Source: Bacillota bacterium (GTDB lineage Bacteria; Bacillota; Clostridia; Lachnospirales; Lachnospiraceae). Taken from it: a DNA stretch of 64,000 nucleotides. How positions within the stretch are numbered: the stretch's first letter is position 1; every line of letters begins with the position of its first letter. A program made the position numbers and the translations under genes. The notes under the pieces were generated by a model that saw nothing but the letters and a program-made list of their open reading frames with translations, searched no databases and was not told where the DNA came from. The DNA lies in assembly GCA_023390555.1 (NCBI GenBank), contig JAEWCQ010000037.1, positions 39,371 to 103,370 on the forward strand. The letters are read 5' to 3'. This document shows positions 52,751 through 61,818 of this stretch, piece after piece.

Positions 52751-54916
52751 CTATAAATGCAGCACGCGCTCCTTAATTTCCGCCGTCCTGCCCTGATTCC
52801 AGAACTGGGTGCCGATATAGCCGCAGGTTCTTCTTGCAACATTCATCTTATCCTGATCCCGGTTTTTACAGCTCGGACATTCCCAGACGAGCTTGCCATC
52901 CGTATCTGTGACAATCTTAATTTCCCCGCTATAACCGCACTCCTGACAGTAATCGCTCTTTGTGTTGAGTTCTGCATACATGATATTCTCATATATATAT
53001 TTCATGACTGCAAGTACCGCATCGAGGTTGTCCTGCATATTCGGTACTTCCACATAGCTGATGGCCCCGCCAGGTGATAGTTCCTGAAACTGTGCCTCAA
53101 ATTTTAATTTCTCAAAGGCATCAATCGGCTCTGTCACATGTACATGATAACTGTTTGTGATATAGCTCTTATCCGTGACACCTGCAATCACACCGAAACG
53201 CTTCTGCAGACATTTTGCAAATTTATAGGTCGTGGATTCCAGCGGCGTTCCGTACACCGAGAATCCGATATTCGTCTCTTTTTTCCACAATTCACAGGCT
53301 TCATTCAGACGCTGCATGACAGCAACTGCAAACGGCGTCCCTTTTTCCATATCCGTATGGGATTCTCCCGTCATATAGCGGGTACACTCACACAGTCCTG
53401 CATAGCCCAAAGAAATGGTAGAATAACCGCCGTACAGCAGCTTATCGATTGTCTCGCCCTTTTTCAGCCTTGCCAGCGCACCGTTTTGCCAAAGAATCGG
53501 TGCCACATCGGAAGGAGTTCCTTTCAGACGTTCATGTCTGCACATCAGTGCACGGTAGCACAATTCCAATCTCTCATCCATAATATTCCAGAAACGCTCC
53601 ATGTCTCCGTCGGAGCTGCAGGCAACATCCACAAGATTCAGTGTCACGACACCCTGATTGAATCTTCCGTAGTATTTTGGTTTATCCGCTTCATCTTTAT
53701 AGACGCTTAAGAAGGAACGGCAGCCCATACACGGATAGCAGTTTCCGTCCTTCACTTCCTTCATGACCTTCTCGGAAATATAGTCCGGCACCAGACGTTT
53801 TGCTGTACATTCTGCAGCGAGTCTAGTCAGATTCCAGTATTTGCTGTCTTCGTGAACGTTGTCCTCCTCGAGAACATAGATCAGCTTCGGAAATGCCGGT
53901 GTGATATAAGTACCTTTTTCATTTTTTACACCCAGTATCCGCTGACGAAGCACCTCTTCCACAATCGCTGCGAGATCGTCTCTCGTCTGACCCTCCGGCA
54001 CTTCATTCAGATACATGAAGACCGTTACAAACGGGGCCTGCCCATTTGTTGTCATCAGCGTAATGACCTGGTACTGTATCATCTGTACACCGCGGTTAAT
54101 TTCTTCCTTTACGCGAAGTTCTGCTACGGTATTGATCTTCTCCTCATCCAGCTCCAGACCCGCGGCTTTATATTCTGCTTTTACCTGTCGGCGGAACTTC
54201 TCCCGGCTTACCTGCACAAAAGGTGCCAGGTGTGCCAATGAAAAGCTCTGTCCCCCATACTGGGAGCTTGCAATCTGTGCAATACTCTGCGTTGCTATAT
54301 TGCAGGCTGTGGCAAAGCTCTTTGGCCGGTCTATCATGGTCTCACTCACTACCGTTCCATTCTGCAGCATATCCTCCAGATCTACCAGACAGCAGTTATG
54401 CATATGCTGTGCAAAATAATCTGCATCATGGAAATGGATAATTCCCATATCATGTGCCTCGAGGATATCCTGCGGCAGCAGGAATCTCCTCGTAATATCC
54501 TTGCTGACCTCACCTGCCATATAGTCTCTCTGCACACTGCTGACCGTTGGGTTCTTGTTGGAATTTTCCTGCTTCACCTCTTCATTTTTGCAGGCAAGCA
54601 GCGTTAAAATCTGATCATCCGTAGAATTTGACTTTCTCACCAGTGCACGTTTGTAACGATAGGTAATGTAATTTCTCGCAACGGTGTAGGCTCTCTGATT
54701 CATAATCTGATTCTCTACCAGATCCTGAATCTCCTCCACGGTCAGAGAACGCTTCATGTTCTTAGAGGCATGCTCCACCCTGGTGCCGATCTCCTGTATC
54801 TGCTCCTGTGTCATACGTTCGCTGTCAACCACGCTCTCATTTGCCTTTTTCACCGCAGCAAGAATCTTATCTACATCAAATGTTACCTCCGTGCCGCTTC
54901 TTTTAATGATTTTCAT
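52751..54916 (-). CDS. nrdD: Anaerobic ribonucleoside-triphosphate reductase (class III)
   Basis: A 721-residue glycyl-radical enzyme that makes dNTPs without oxygen. The order is an N-terminal ATP-cone (KIIKRSGTEVTFDVDKI to about 90), the catalytic barrel (HDADYFAQHMHNCCLVDL, CNIATQSIAQIASSQYGG), a C-terminal zinc site (CQECG and CPSC) and the glycyl-radical loop RRTCGYIGTQFWNQGR. GAGGGG before ATG 54916 is preferred to TTG 54922. The activase nrdG, often adjacent, is not downstream, on either side of the transposon. The conserved 3' end is probably the transposon attachment site; the coding sequence itself is intact. Confidence 0.95.
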   Translation of the reverse strand: MKIIKRSGTEVTFDVDKILAAVKKANESVVDSERMTQEQIQEIGTRVEHASKNMKRSLTVEEIQDLVENQIMNQRAYTVARNYITYRYKRALVRKSNSTDDQILTLLACKNEEVKQENSNKNPTVSSVQRDYMAGEVSKDITRRFLLPQDILEAHDMGIIHFHDADYFAQHMHNCCLVDLEDMLQNGTVVSETMIDRPKSFATACNIATQSIAQIASSQYGGQSFSLAHLAPFVQVSREKFRRQVKAEYKAAGLELDEEKINTVAELRVKEEINRGVQMIQYQVITLMTTNGQAPFVTVFMYLNEVPEGQTRDDLAAIVEEVLRQRILGVKNEKGTYITPAFPKLIYVLEEDNVHEDSKYWNLTRLAAECTAKRLVPDYISEKVMKEVKDGNCYPCMGCRSFLSVYKDEADKPKYYGRFNQGVVTLNLVDVACSSDGDMERFWNIMDERLELCYRALMCRHERLKGTPSDVAPILWQNGALARLKKGETIDKLLYGGYSTISLGYAGLCECTRYMTGESHTDMEKGTPFAVAVMQRLNEACELWKKETNIGFSVYGTPLESTTYKFAKCLQKRFGVIAGVTDKSYITNSYHVHVTEPIDAFEKLKFEAQFQELSPGGAISYVEVPNMQDNLDAVLAVMKYIYENIMYAELNTKSDYCQECGYSGEIKIVTDTDGKLVWECPSCKNRDQDKMNVARRTCGYIGTQFWNQGRTAEIKERVLHL

Positions 54917-55041
54917 ACACAACCCCTCTATCCTTTACCATATATCAAAACACATCATATCTCTTTAAAATTTTGTACGTGCACTATATATTGTAGCAGA
55001 TTTATTTTTCTTTTCAAGGTATTGTAGTAAATTCATTTATT

Positions 55042-56985
55042 TTATTTTATCAGAACCATTGCCGAAATCGCCGGAACGGTTAATTTTCCGCTTACTTCGG
55101 CAAGAATACCAGTCCCTGCCGACACGCCATCGATACACACATTCCAGATATCTGTATCCGGCATTTCAATTATGACCTCCGAAGGATTTGCATTGTATAC
55201 AACAAACAGTTCCTTGGCCGTTTCCCCATTCGGGCTGTTCTGAATGGTATAAGCCACAAGGTTCTTTTCGCCCAAATCATGAAAAACCAGATTACTCTGC
55301 ACCTCTTTTGCCGTCTTCAGCCGAAGTGCTCCATGTGCTTTGCGAAAAGCAATCAGACCGCGGTAATATGCATACGTATCTTCATTTTCCCGAATCGTAT
55401 CCCATTTGATGCTGTTCGTAAAATCCGGCAGATTATAGCTATTGTCTGACACTGCCCCCGGTATGCCCAGTACCGGCTTACTTCGCAGAAATTCTTCTCC
55501 TGCCTGCATCAGTGGAACTCCCTGCGCAGTATAGATAATAGCCGCGGTCAGCCGGTTCATCGCAAGCAGCTCTTCCTGTGAAGCATCCGGCCTGGATTCA
55601 TTCAGTTTATCCCACAGTGTATAGTTATCATGGCAGGATACATAGTTGATGCTCTGTGACGGTGAACCGGCCCAGAAGCCTGCTTCACCATTGTAACGAA
55701 CCTGCGGATGGCGGACCGCTCCCGTGACGCCGAATCGGATCGCCTGTTCCATTTCCGGCTCCCCATTCACGAAACCTTTTTCTTCATGTAAAAATACACT
55801 TCCCTTGACTGCGTCCCGAATATCATCGTTAAACGCTCCGAACCGCTCGATCTGCCAGGTATGCGCCTTGATATAGCGTCTGCTCTCATGCAATGCACAT
55901 GCACCGCCGGCCCAGCCTTCTCCGTATAAAATAATCCCCGGATTGATTTCATCCACCGCGCTGCGCACCGCACGCATGGTTTCGGTATCCAGAATTCCCA
56001 TCAGATCAAAACGGAAGCCGTCCATGTGATATTCCCTCGCCCAGTAGCAGATGGAATCCACAATATATTTCCGAACCATCCAGCGTTCCGACGCGGTCTC
56101 ATTCCCGCATGCGGATCCGTTGGAATAGCCGTCTTGATCCTTTCGGAAGAAATAATCCGGCACAATCTTCTGAAAGCAGAAGCTTTCTGTGCTGTATGTA
56201 TGATTGTACACGACGTCCATAACGACACGAATGCCGTTCGCATGAAATGCCTGAATCATCTGTTTCAATTCCAGAATCCGCACTTCCCCATGAAACGGGT
56301 CCGTAGCATAGGAACCTTCAGGAATGTTGTAATTCAAGGGATCATAGCCCCAGTTGTACGCGCCAGCATCTGCATACCGTTCATCCACCGTTGCATAATC
56401 ATAAATCGGAAGCAGCTGTACATGCGTCACCCCAAGCTCTTTCATATGATCCATTCCCGTCGGCATTCCGTAGGAATTCTTCGTACCGGTTTCAGCCACA
56501 CCCAGGAACTTGCCCTTATGTGTCACACCGGAAGAAACATCCACTGTCAGATCGCGTACATGTGCCTCATAGATCACGGAATGGGTAATCGGAAGCAGTT
56601 CCGGCCGATCCTCTCCGGCAAACCCTTCCGGATTCGTCGCAGAAAGATTGATGACCATACTCCGCTCGCCGTTTACCCCGGCTGCCTTTGCGTACGGGTC
56701 CGCTGCTTCTGTTGTCACTTTATTTCGGGTAACCAGATACGTATAATAGACACCGGACAGATCGCCCTTTTGTTCCAAAAGCCAGGTTCCCTGTACATCT
56801 TCTTCCATATGTTCGGTACGGATCAGCGTATCGCCGTCTCCGCTGCGGTACAAATTCAACTGCACGTACTCCGCTTCCGGTGCCCAGACGCGGAACACGG
56901 TCCTCTCTTTTTCATATACAGCACCGAGGTCATTTCCTGTATAGAAAAACTTCTTCTCAAAATCCTGTGTGTAAATCGTCTTCAT
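55042..56985 (-). CDS. pulA: Type I pullulanase (GH13)
   Basis: A 647-residue cytoplasmic debranching enzyme that cleaves alpha-1,6 bonds in pullulan, glycogen or starch fragments; no signal peptide is seen. A CBM48-like N-terminal domain (TVFRVWAPEAEYVQLNLY) precedes the GH13 barrel with the pullulanase hallmark YNWGYDPLNYNIPEGSY, VVYNHT, the nucleophile Asp in GFRFDLMGIL, the acid Glu in ILYGEGW and the third Asp in VSCHDNYTLWD. GGAGAG is well placed for ATG 56985; TTG/ATG codons up to 57009 are also in frame. Confidence 0.93.
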   Translation of the reverse strand: MKTIYTQDFEKKFFYTGNDLGAVYEKERTVFRVWAPEAEYVQLNLYRSGDGDTLIRTEHMEEDVQGTWLLEQKGDLSGVYYTYLVTRNKVTTEAADPYAKAAGVNGERSMVINLSATNPEGFAGEDRPELLPITHSVIYEAHVRDLTVDVSSGVTHKGKFLGVAETGTKNSYGMPTGMDHMKELGVTHVQLLPIYDYATVDERYADAGAYNWGYDPLNYNIPEGSYATDPFHGEVRILELKQMIQAFHANGIRVVMDVVYNHTYSTESFCFQKIVPDYFFRKDQDGYSNGSACGNETASERWMVRKYIVDSICYWAREYHMDGFRFDLMGILDTETMRAVRSAVDEINPGIILYGEGWAGGACALHESRRYIKAHTWQIERFGAFNDDIRDAVKGSVFLHEEKGFVNGEPEMEQAIRFGVTGAVRHPQVRYNGEAGFWAGSPSQSINYVSCHDNYTLWDKLNESRPDASQEELLAMNRLTAAIIYTAQGVPLMQAGEEFLRSKPVLGIPGAVSDNSYNLPDFTNSIKWDTIRENEDTYAYYRGLIAFRKAHGALRLKTAKEVQSNLVFHDLGEKNLVAYTIQNSPNGETAKELFVVYNANPSEVIIEMPDTDIWNVCIDGVSAGTGILAEVSGKLTVPAISAMVLIK

Positions 56986-57093
56986 TCTCTGTACTCTCTC
57001 CATTTCCACTTTTCCAGTCTAAATCTATCTTAACGTCTCTCAGGCTCCTCTGTCTACCCCCAGTTTTCGTTTTTTTTCGTTGTATTTTAAAAA

Positions 57094-57136
57094 AAAATAG
57101 TCATAATACGAAAAAAATTCGTATTACGACTATTTT
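57094..57136 (-). terminator. Intrinsic terminator of the murE-dapF side
   Basis: A stem of about 19 bp with one G-U pair on the minus strand (arms 57094-57112 and 57118-57136) is followed by nine T. It lies 15 bp after the murE-type stop codon. Confidence 0.85.
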
Positions 57137-57150
57137 GGAAACAGTCTCTG

Positions 57151-58623
57151 TCAGATTCCCAATTCCTGTATTACCTCAGCAATTGCCTCACGCTCATCAA
57201 AATGGTACTTCACCCCTTTGATTTCCTGATAGTCCTCGTGCCCCTTTCCCAGAAGCACGATCAGATCTCCGCGCTTTGCATGTTCAATACAATACCGGAT
57301 TGCTTCCTTGCGGTCGTCAATCTCAATGTATTTTCCGTTTTTCTTGGAAAGTCCGATCTTGATATCATTGTTGATATTACGAATCTCCTCATCCCGCGGA
57401 TTATCACAGGTCAGCACCGATAAGTCTGCCAGTTCGCCTGTCACCTCCCCCATATCATAACGGCGCAGTTTGGAACGGTTTCCGCCTCCTCCATAGAGGC
57501 AGATCAGGCGTTTTGGCTTATATTCCAGTAGCGTATTCAGCACACTTCTGGTACTCACCTCATTGTGTGCATAATCAATGATGACCGTATAGTCTTTCGA
57601 TACCGGCACCATTTCCACACGTCCTCTTACCTGAACCTTTGCAAGCCCGCGCAGAATGTCCTCATCTGAAATTCCCGCAAGATGGCAGGTCAGCATCGTC
57701 ACAAGTGAATTGTATACACTGAAACTTCCCGGAATGTAGACCTTTGCATAGACCTCCATACAACCGGTCGTTGTAAAGTGCATGCCAAGTCTGCCCTCTT
57801 CTTCTAAAAAGCCAATTGCTCCGGCAGTCAGATCCGCATCTTTTTCACAGGAAAGTGTTTTTAATTCACAGGTATGTCCATACAGTACACCTCCACAGTG
57901 TTCATCGTCGATATTGGCAATACCGACCCTGCACTGACGAAACAGCAGAGACTTGCATTCCATATATTCTTCAAATGTCGCGTGTTCCGTGGGTCCGATA
58001 TGATCCGGTGACAGATTCGTAAAGATTCCATAGTCAAAGCAAATGCCCGCCACACGGTCCATCTTCAGCCCCTGCGAAGAAACTTCCATTACCGCATACT
58101 CACACCCTGCATCCACCATAGCCCGGAACATCTTATGAAGCTCATAGGACTCCGGAGTTGTATTCTTTGCCGGCAGTGTTTCATTTCCGATCAGTGCCCC
58201 GATCGTTCCGATCAGTCCGACCTTTTTCCCTGCTTCTTCCAGTACGCTTTTTATCATGTAAGTGGTCGTGGTCTTTCCCTTTGTTCCTGTCAGCCCGATT
58301 GTCACCAGTTCTCTGTCCGGATGTCCGAAGAATGCCGCCGCCATCAGAGCCAGGCCCTGTCTGGCAGACGCCACTTTGAGCACCGTAATGCCTTCCGGTA
58401 TCAGCCTCGCTTCCGCTCCACGTTCCACAACGATTGCAGCTGCACCCTTTCGCACAGCATCCGGGATATAGCGATGTCCGTCCGTCACAGTTCCCACCAT
58501 GCAGACAAACAGCGTTCCCTTTTCAATTTTTCTGGAATCATAAATAATATCTGTGATTTCTATGTCCATGTCTCCCTGAAGACAGATATATTCGATTTCA
58601 TTACAGATTGCCCGCAGTTTCAT
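57151..58623 (-). CDS. murE: UDP-MurNAc-L-Ala-D-Glu:meso-diaminopimelate ligase
   Basis: A 490-residue Mur ligase that adds meso-diaminopimelate to the peptidoglycan precursor using ATP. The N-terminal UDP-binding domain includes IIYDSRKIEKGTLFVCMVG. The P-loop TGTKGKTTT is at 112-120, and the substrate-specific DNPRDEEI motif (C-terminal domain) marks DAP rather than lysine enzymes. AAGGAG precedes the ATG. The next gene upstream in the transcript is dapF, which makes the same diaminopimelate isomer, so the pair supplies and uses meso-DAP. Confidence 0.93.
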   Translation of the reverse strand: MKLRAICNEIEYICLQGDMDIEITDIIYDSRKIEKGTLFVCMVGTVTDGHRYIPDAVRKGAAAIVVERGAEARLIPEGITVLKVASARQGLALMAAAFFGHPDRELVTIGLTGTKGKTTTTYMIKSVLEEAGKKVGLIGTIGALIGNETLPAKNTTPESYELHKMFRAMVDAGCEYAVMEVSSQGLKMDRVAGICFDYGIFTNLSPDHIGPTEHATFEEYMECKSLLFRQCRVGIANIDDEHCGGVLYGHTCELKTLSCEKDADLTAGAIGFLEEEGRLGMHFTTTGCMEVYAKVYIPGSFSVYNSLVTMLTCHLAGISDEDILRGLAKVQVRGRVEMVPVSKDYTVIIDYAHNEVSTRSVLNTLLEYKPKRLICLYGGGGNRSKLRRYDMGEVTGELADLSVLTCDNPRDEEIRNINNDIKIGLSKKNGKYIEIDDRKEAIRYCIEHAKRGDLIVLLGKGHEDYQEIKGVKYHFDEREAIAEVIQELGI

Positions 58624-58641
58624 GATTTTCTCCTTGTACCT

Positions 58642-59496
58642 TTATTTGCCCAAAATATGAGCCACATCTATTTCTGCTTCAAAAACCGTGTTGGATGGCC
58701 CTGTCATAAACATATGACCGGATTCTTCCTCCCACTCAATATAGAGAGGGCCTCCAATCTGCTCAACAGTCACCTTCCGATCACAGCGCCCCGTCAGTAC
58801 ACCTGCAACGACTGCGGTACAGCAGCCCGTTCCGCACCCGATCGTCTCACCTGTCCCGCGTTCCCATTCACGCATTTTCACATAATCCCTGCTTACGTAT
58901 TCCGCAAAGGTCACGTTGGTTTTGTTTGGAAACAGTTCCGTCATGTATTCGATCGTCTTTCCATAAAGGTCAACATCCAGATCTGCCACCTTGTCCACAA
59001 ACATAGCCACATGGGGATTTCCCCAGGAAACCGCCGTCATGGAAAACGTCCGATCCAGTACCTGTACCGGCTGTTCCACGAATTCCGGCAGCTCTGTCTG
59101 CACCGGAATAACGGCCGTATCCAGTCTTGGCTTGCCGATATCCGCACGGATGTTGCTCACCAATCCATTTTCCACTGTAAGCTTCAGCTTCTGCATTCCT
59201 CCCAGTGTCTCTATTATAAGATCTGTCTTCTCTGTCAGACGATGATCATACACGTATTTTCCCACGCTGCGCAGTGCATTGCCGCACATCTCTCCCTCCG
59301 AACCATCCGGATTGAACATCCGCATGCGGAAATCACCCCTGTCGGACGGGCACACCAGAACCATGCCATCAGAACCAATGGCAAAATGCCGGTCGCTCAG
59401 ATATCTCGCAAGCTCCGGCAGATTTCCCAGTTCCTGATGTATGGCATCAATGTATACATAATCATTTCCAAATGCCTGCATCTTTGTAAATTTCAT
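58642..59496 (-). CDS. dapF: Diaminopimelate epimerase
   Basis: A 284-residue PLP-independent racemase converting LL- to meso-diaminopimelate for lysine and peptidoglycan synthesis. The two catalytic cysteines are C71 in GEMCGNALR and C221 in ETIGCGTGC, one in each pseudo-symmetric half. The N-terminal KMQAFGNDYVYID is also conserved. An extra CC follows the second motif, a minor oddity. It is read in the same direction as murE, with 18 bp between them. Confidence 0.94.
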   Translation of the reverse strand: MKFTKMQAFGNDYVYIDAIHQELGNLPELARYLSDRHFAIGSDGMVLVCPSDRGDFRMRMFNPDGSEGEMCGNALRSVGKYVYDHRLTEKTDLIIETLGGMQKLKLTVENGLVSNIRADIGKPRLDTAVIPVQTELPEFVEQPVQVLDRTFSMTAVSWGNPHVAMFVDKVADLDVDLYGKTIEYMTELFPNKTNVTFAEYVSRDYVKMREWERGTGETIGCGTGCCTAVVAGVLTGRCDRKVTVEQIGGPLYIEWEEESGHMFMTGPSNTVFEAEIDVAHILGK

Positions 59497-59527
59497 TTTT
59501 TCAGCCTCTCTTATCCAAATTCATCCA

Positions 59528-60712
59528 TCAGGAATTCATTGCACGATCCAGATCTGCAATAATGTCTTCCACATTCTCAATTCCCACGGACATACGAAGG
59601 AAACAGTCTGTGATGCCAAGCTCTTCTTTCACATCCTTCGGCGTATCTTCATGGGTCTGTGTAGTCGGGTAGGTAATCAGTGTCTCGGTTCCGCCAAGAC
59701 TCTCCGCGAACATAATCATGTCGACACCCTTTAATATTTTTTTGGCGGTTTCAAAATTATCTACGGTAAAAGAAACCATACCGCCGAATCCGCTCGTCTG
59801 CTTTATCGTGACTGCATAGTCCTTATGGTCTTCAAATCCGACGTAATATACTTTTTCAATCTTCGGCTGACAGCGAAGCCAGGCAGCCACTTTTTTCGCA
59901 TTTTCATTATGCTTATCCATGCGCACCGCCAGTGTCTTGATTCCTCTTAAAACCAGCCAGCTGTCAAGCGGTGCAAGCTGACTTCCATGGGACTTGATGT
60001 GCATGTGAATTTTGTTTGCAATTTCCTCATCTTCTTTTACGACAACGATTCCTGAAACCGTATCGTTATGACCGCCCAGATATTTCGTAGAACTATGTGT
60101 TACAATATCTGCACCAAGCTGCAGCGGCTTTTGAAAATATGGTGTTAAAAATGTATTGTCAACCACCGTCAAGGCGTGTACACTCTTTGCAATCTCTGAA
60201 ATTGTATGAATATCTGCAACTTTCATCATCGGATTTGTCGGTGTCTCTACGAAGAACATTTTTGTATTCGGGCGAATTGCCGCTTTTACCGCATCAAGAT
60301 CGGACATATCCACATACGTATGCTCAATGCCATAACCACCAAATACATCCCCGACGATACGGAAGGTTCCACCGTAAATATCATCGGACAGTATCACATG
60401 TTCACCCGGCTTCAGCAGGGAAAATACCGCCATATTGGCTGCCTGCCCGCTCGAAAAAGCAAATCCGCGGATTCCCCCTTCGAGAATCGCCATGGTTCTT
60501 TCCAACTCCTGTCTGGTTGGATTTTCAAGACGGCTATAATTAAAACCCGTGGAATTTCCCAGTTCTGGATGACGAAATGTTGCGGCCTGAAAAATCGGTA
60601 TGCTGACTGCGCCTGTCAAAGGCTCCGTTCCCAATGCTCCGTGAACCGCCTTGGACTCAAAATGCAACTCATCTTTTGTACTGTAATCTCTGTAGTTACT
60701 GAAATTCTTCAT
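59528..60712 (-). CDS. Cys/Met-metabolism PLP enzyme (cystathionine lyase/synthase family)
   Basis: A 394-residue trans-sulfuration enzyme. K210 in SSTKYLGGHND binds PLP, D185 in VVDNTF contacts the ring nitrogen, and Y59/R61 in NYSRLENPTR hold the phosphate of the neighbouring subunit. Cystathionine beta-lyase, gamma-lyase and gamma-synthase, O-acetylhomoserine sulfhydrylase and methionine gamma-lyase are hard to separate by eye, so no symbol is given. It is divergent from an AraC-type regulator gene and shares a palindrome-rich promoter region with it. GGAAAGG lies before the ATG. Confidence 0.88.
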   Translation of the reverse strand: MKNFSNYRDYSTKDELHFESKAVHGALGTEPLTGAVSIPIFQAATFRHPELGNSTGFNYSRLENPTRQELERTMAILEGGIRGFAFSSGQAANMAVFSLLKPGEHVILSDDIYGGTFRIVGDVFGGYGIEHTYVDMSDLDAVKAAIRPNTKMFFVETPTNPMMKVADIHTISEIAKSVHALTVVDNTFLTPYFQKPLQLGADIVTHSSTKYLGGHNDTVSGIVVVKEDEEIANKIHMHIKSHGSQLAPLDSWLVLRGIKTLAVRMDKHNENAKKVAAWLRCQPKIEKVYYVGFEDHKDYAVTIKQTSGFGGMVSFTVDNFETAKKILKGVDMIMFAESLGGTETLITYPTTQTHEDTPKDVKEELGITDCFLRMSVGIENVEDIIADLDRAMNS

Positions 60713-60830
60713 TTTATTACCGCCTTTCCATTTTCATGAAGACTTTTTTATCTGATCCCTTTTTTATTCAAATAAATGCGGACTTATCCTGTCTCTATTA
60801 CAGGATGTCCTAATTTTTATTATAGGAAAC

Positions 60831-60879
60831 ATTATTTTAGAATAATATCGAAATAGTGCTTTCATTATTGCAAATAATG
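60831..60879. promoter_or_regulatory. Two palindromes between the divergent PLP-enzyme and AraC genes
   Basis: ATTATT-TTAG-AATAAT (60831-60846) and CATTATT-GCA-AATAATG (60863-60879) share the same half-sites and have centres about 33 bp apart, three helical turns. A TATAAT box for the PLP-enzyme gene lies just beside the first (minus strand, 60819-60824), and a possible -10 TATACT (60883-60888) for the AraC gene follows the second. They are candidate operators. Confidence 0.45.
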
Positions 60880-60955
60880 CTTTATACTACTTTTTAGACT
60901 GTAAATGTTGCAAACTATGCGATTTCTACCTTGGAATCCGGAAAGGAGCAGGTGC

Positions 60956-61798
60956 ATGGCAGAATATGAAAAAAGGGGATATCTGAACCAGGATTTTAAG
61001 ATGTTTCATCTGATTGATAATAAGAAACGGGAATTTGAGTTTCACTATCATGAATTCAACAAGATCCTCATTTTTATGAAAGGGGATGTCACTTACTGGA
61101 TCGAGGGCAAGTCCTACGACCTGCAGCCTTACGATATGGTACTTGTCAATGCCGGTGAAGTTCACCGTCCGATTGTCCGCAGCAATGCATCCTATGAACG
61201 GATGATTATCTATATTTCTCCGGAATTTCTGTGTTCTTACCAGCAGGAAAAATATGATCTCGGATATTGCTTTTTCAAATCCATGCAGGAGAAATCCAAT
61301 GTGCTCCGCATGCCTTCCATGAAAAAAAGCAAGCTCTATCAGGTCTGCAGGGAACTGGATGCCTCTTTCCGCGATACGGATTATGCAAGTGAGCTGTATC
61401 AGAATCTTTTATTTCTGGAGTTTATGATCTGCCTGAACCGCGCCGCCATCCACGATGCACTTACCTATATGGATACTGCCTCCGGCAATGAAAAAATTCT
61501 CTCCGTGCTCGCATTTTTAAACGAACACCTGACCGAGGATATTTCCATTGATTCGCTTTCCGAGCAGTTTTTTACGAGTAAATATTATCTGATGCATTCC
61601 TTTAAGGAAGAGACGGGCTACACGATCGGCAATTATCTGACCACCAAACGTCTTCGCTATGCCAGAGAACTGATCTCAGACGGAATTCCGGTGACACAGG
61701 CCTGTTTCGAATGCGGATTTAAAAACTACTCTACGTTTTCTCGTGCCTATAAGAAAAACTTCGGTACTTCTCCGACACTTCGCAACCAACTCTCCTGA
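60956..61798 (+). CDS. AraC-family transcriptional regulator with cupin sensor
   Basis: A 280-residue regulator. The N-terminal half is a cupin-like sensor (FHYHEFNKILIFMKGDVTYWIEGKSYDLQPYDMVLVNAGEVHRP). The C-terminal half has two helix-turn-helix motifs (IDSLSEQFFTSKYYLMHSFKEETG and VTQACFECGFKNYSTFSRAYKKNFG) ending in TSPT. AAGGAG before ATG 60956 decides the start over 60905. It is likely to control the divergent PLP enzyme or the permease gene 20 bp downstream. The effector is unknown. Confidence 0.87.
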   Translation: MAEYEKRGYLNQDFKMFHLIDNKKREFEFHYHEFNKILIFMKGDVTYWIEGKSYDLQPYDMVLVNAGEVHRPIVRSNASYERMIIYISPEFLCSYQQEKYDLGYCFFKSMQEKSNVLRMPSMKKSKLYQVCRELDASFRDTDYASELYQNLLFLEFMICLNRAAIHDALTYMDTASGNEKILSVLAFLNEHLTEDISIDSLSEQFFTSKYYLMHSFKEETGYTIGNYLTTKRLRYARELISDGIPVTQACFECGFKNYSTFSRAYKKNFGTSPTLRNQLS

Positions 61799-61818
61799 CC
61801 CTGAGAAAGGCTTTTCCA

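Noticed and set aside
56026..57033. Plus-strand open frame of 335 codons over the pullulanase gene
   Set aside because: Shadow of the GH13 gene on the other strand; no recognisable domain.
58135..59562. Long plus-strand open frame (475 codons) over murE and dapF
   Set aside because: It is antisense to two well-supported genes, its composition is Cys/His/Arg-rich nonsense, and no ribosome site or family motif is present.
60734..60904. S-box or T-box riboswitch before the Cys/Met PLP gene
   Set aside because: I looked for a terminator/antiterminator pair and the conserved boxes and saw none; the short leader holds only the promoter and palindromes.
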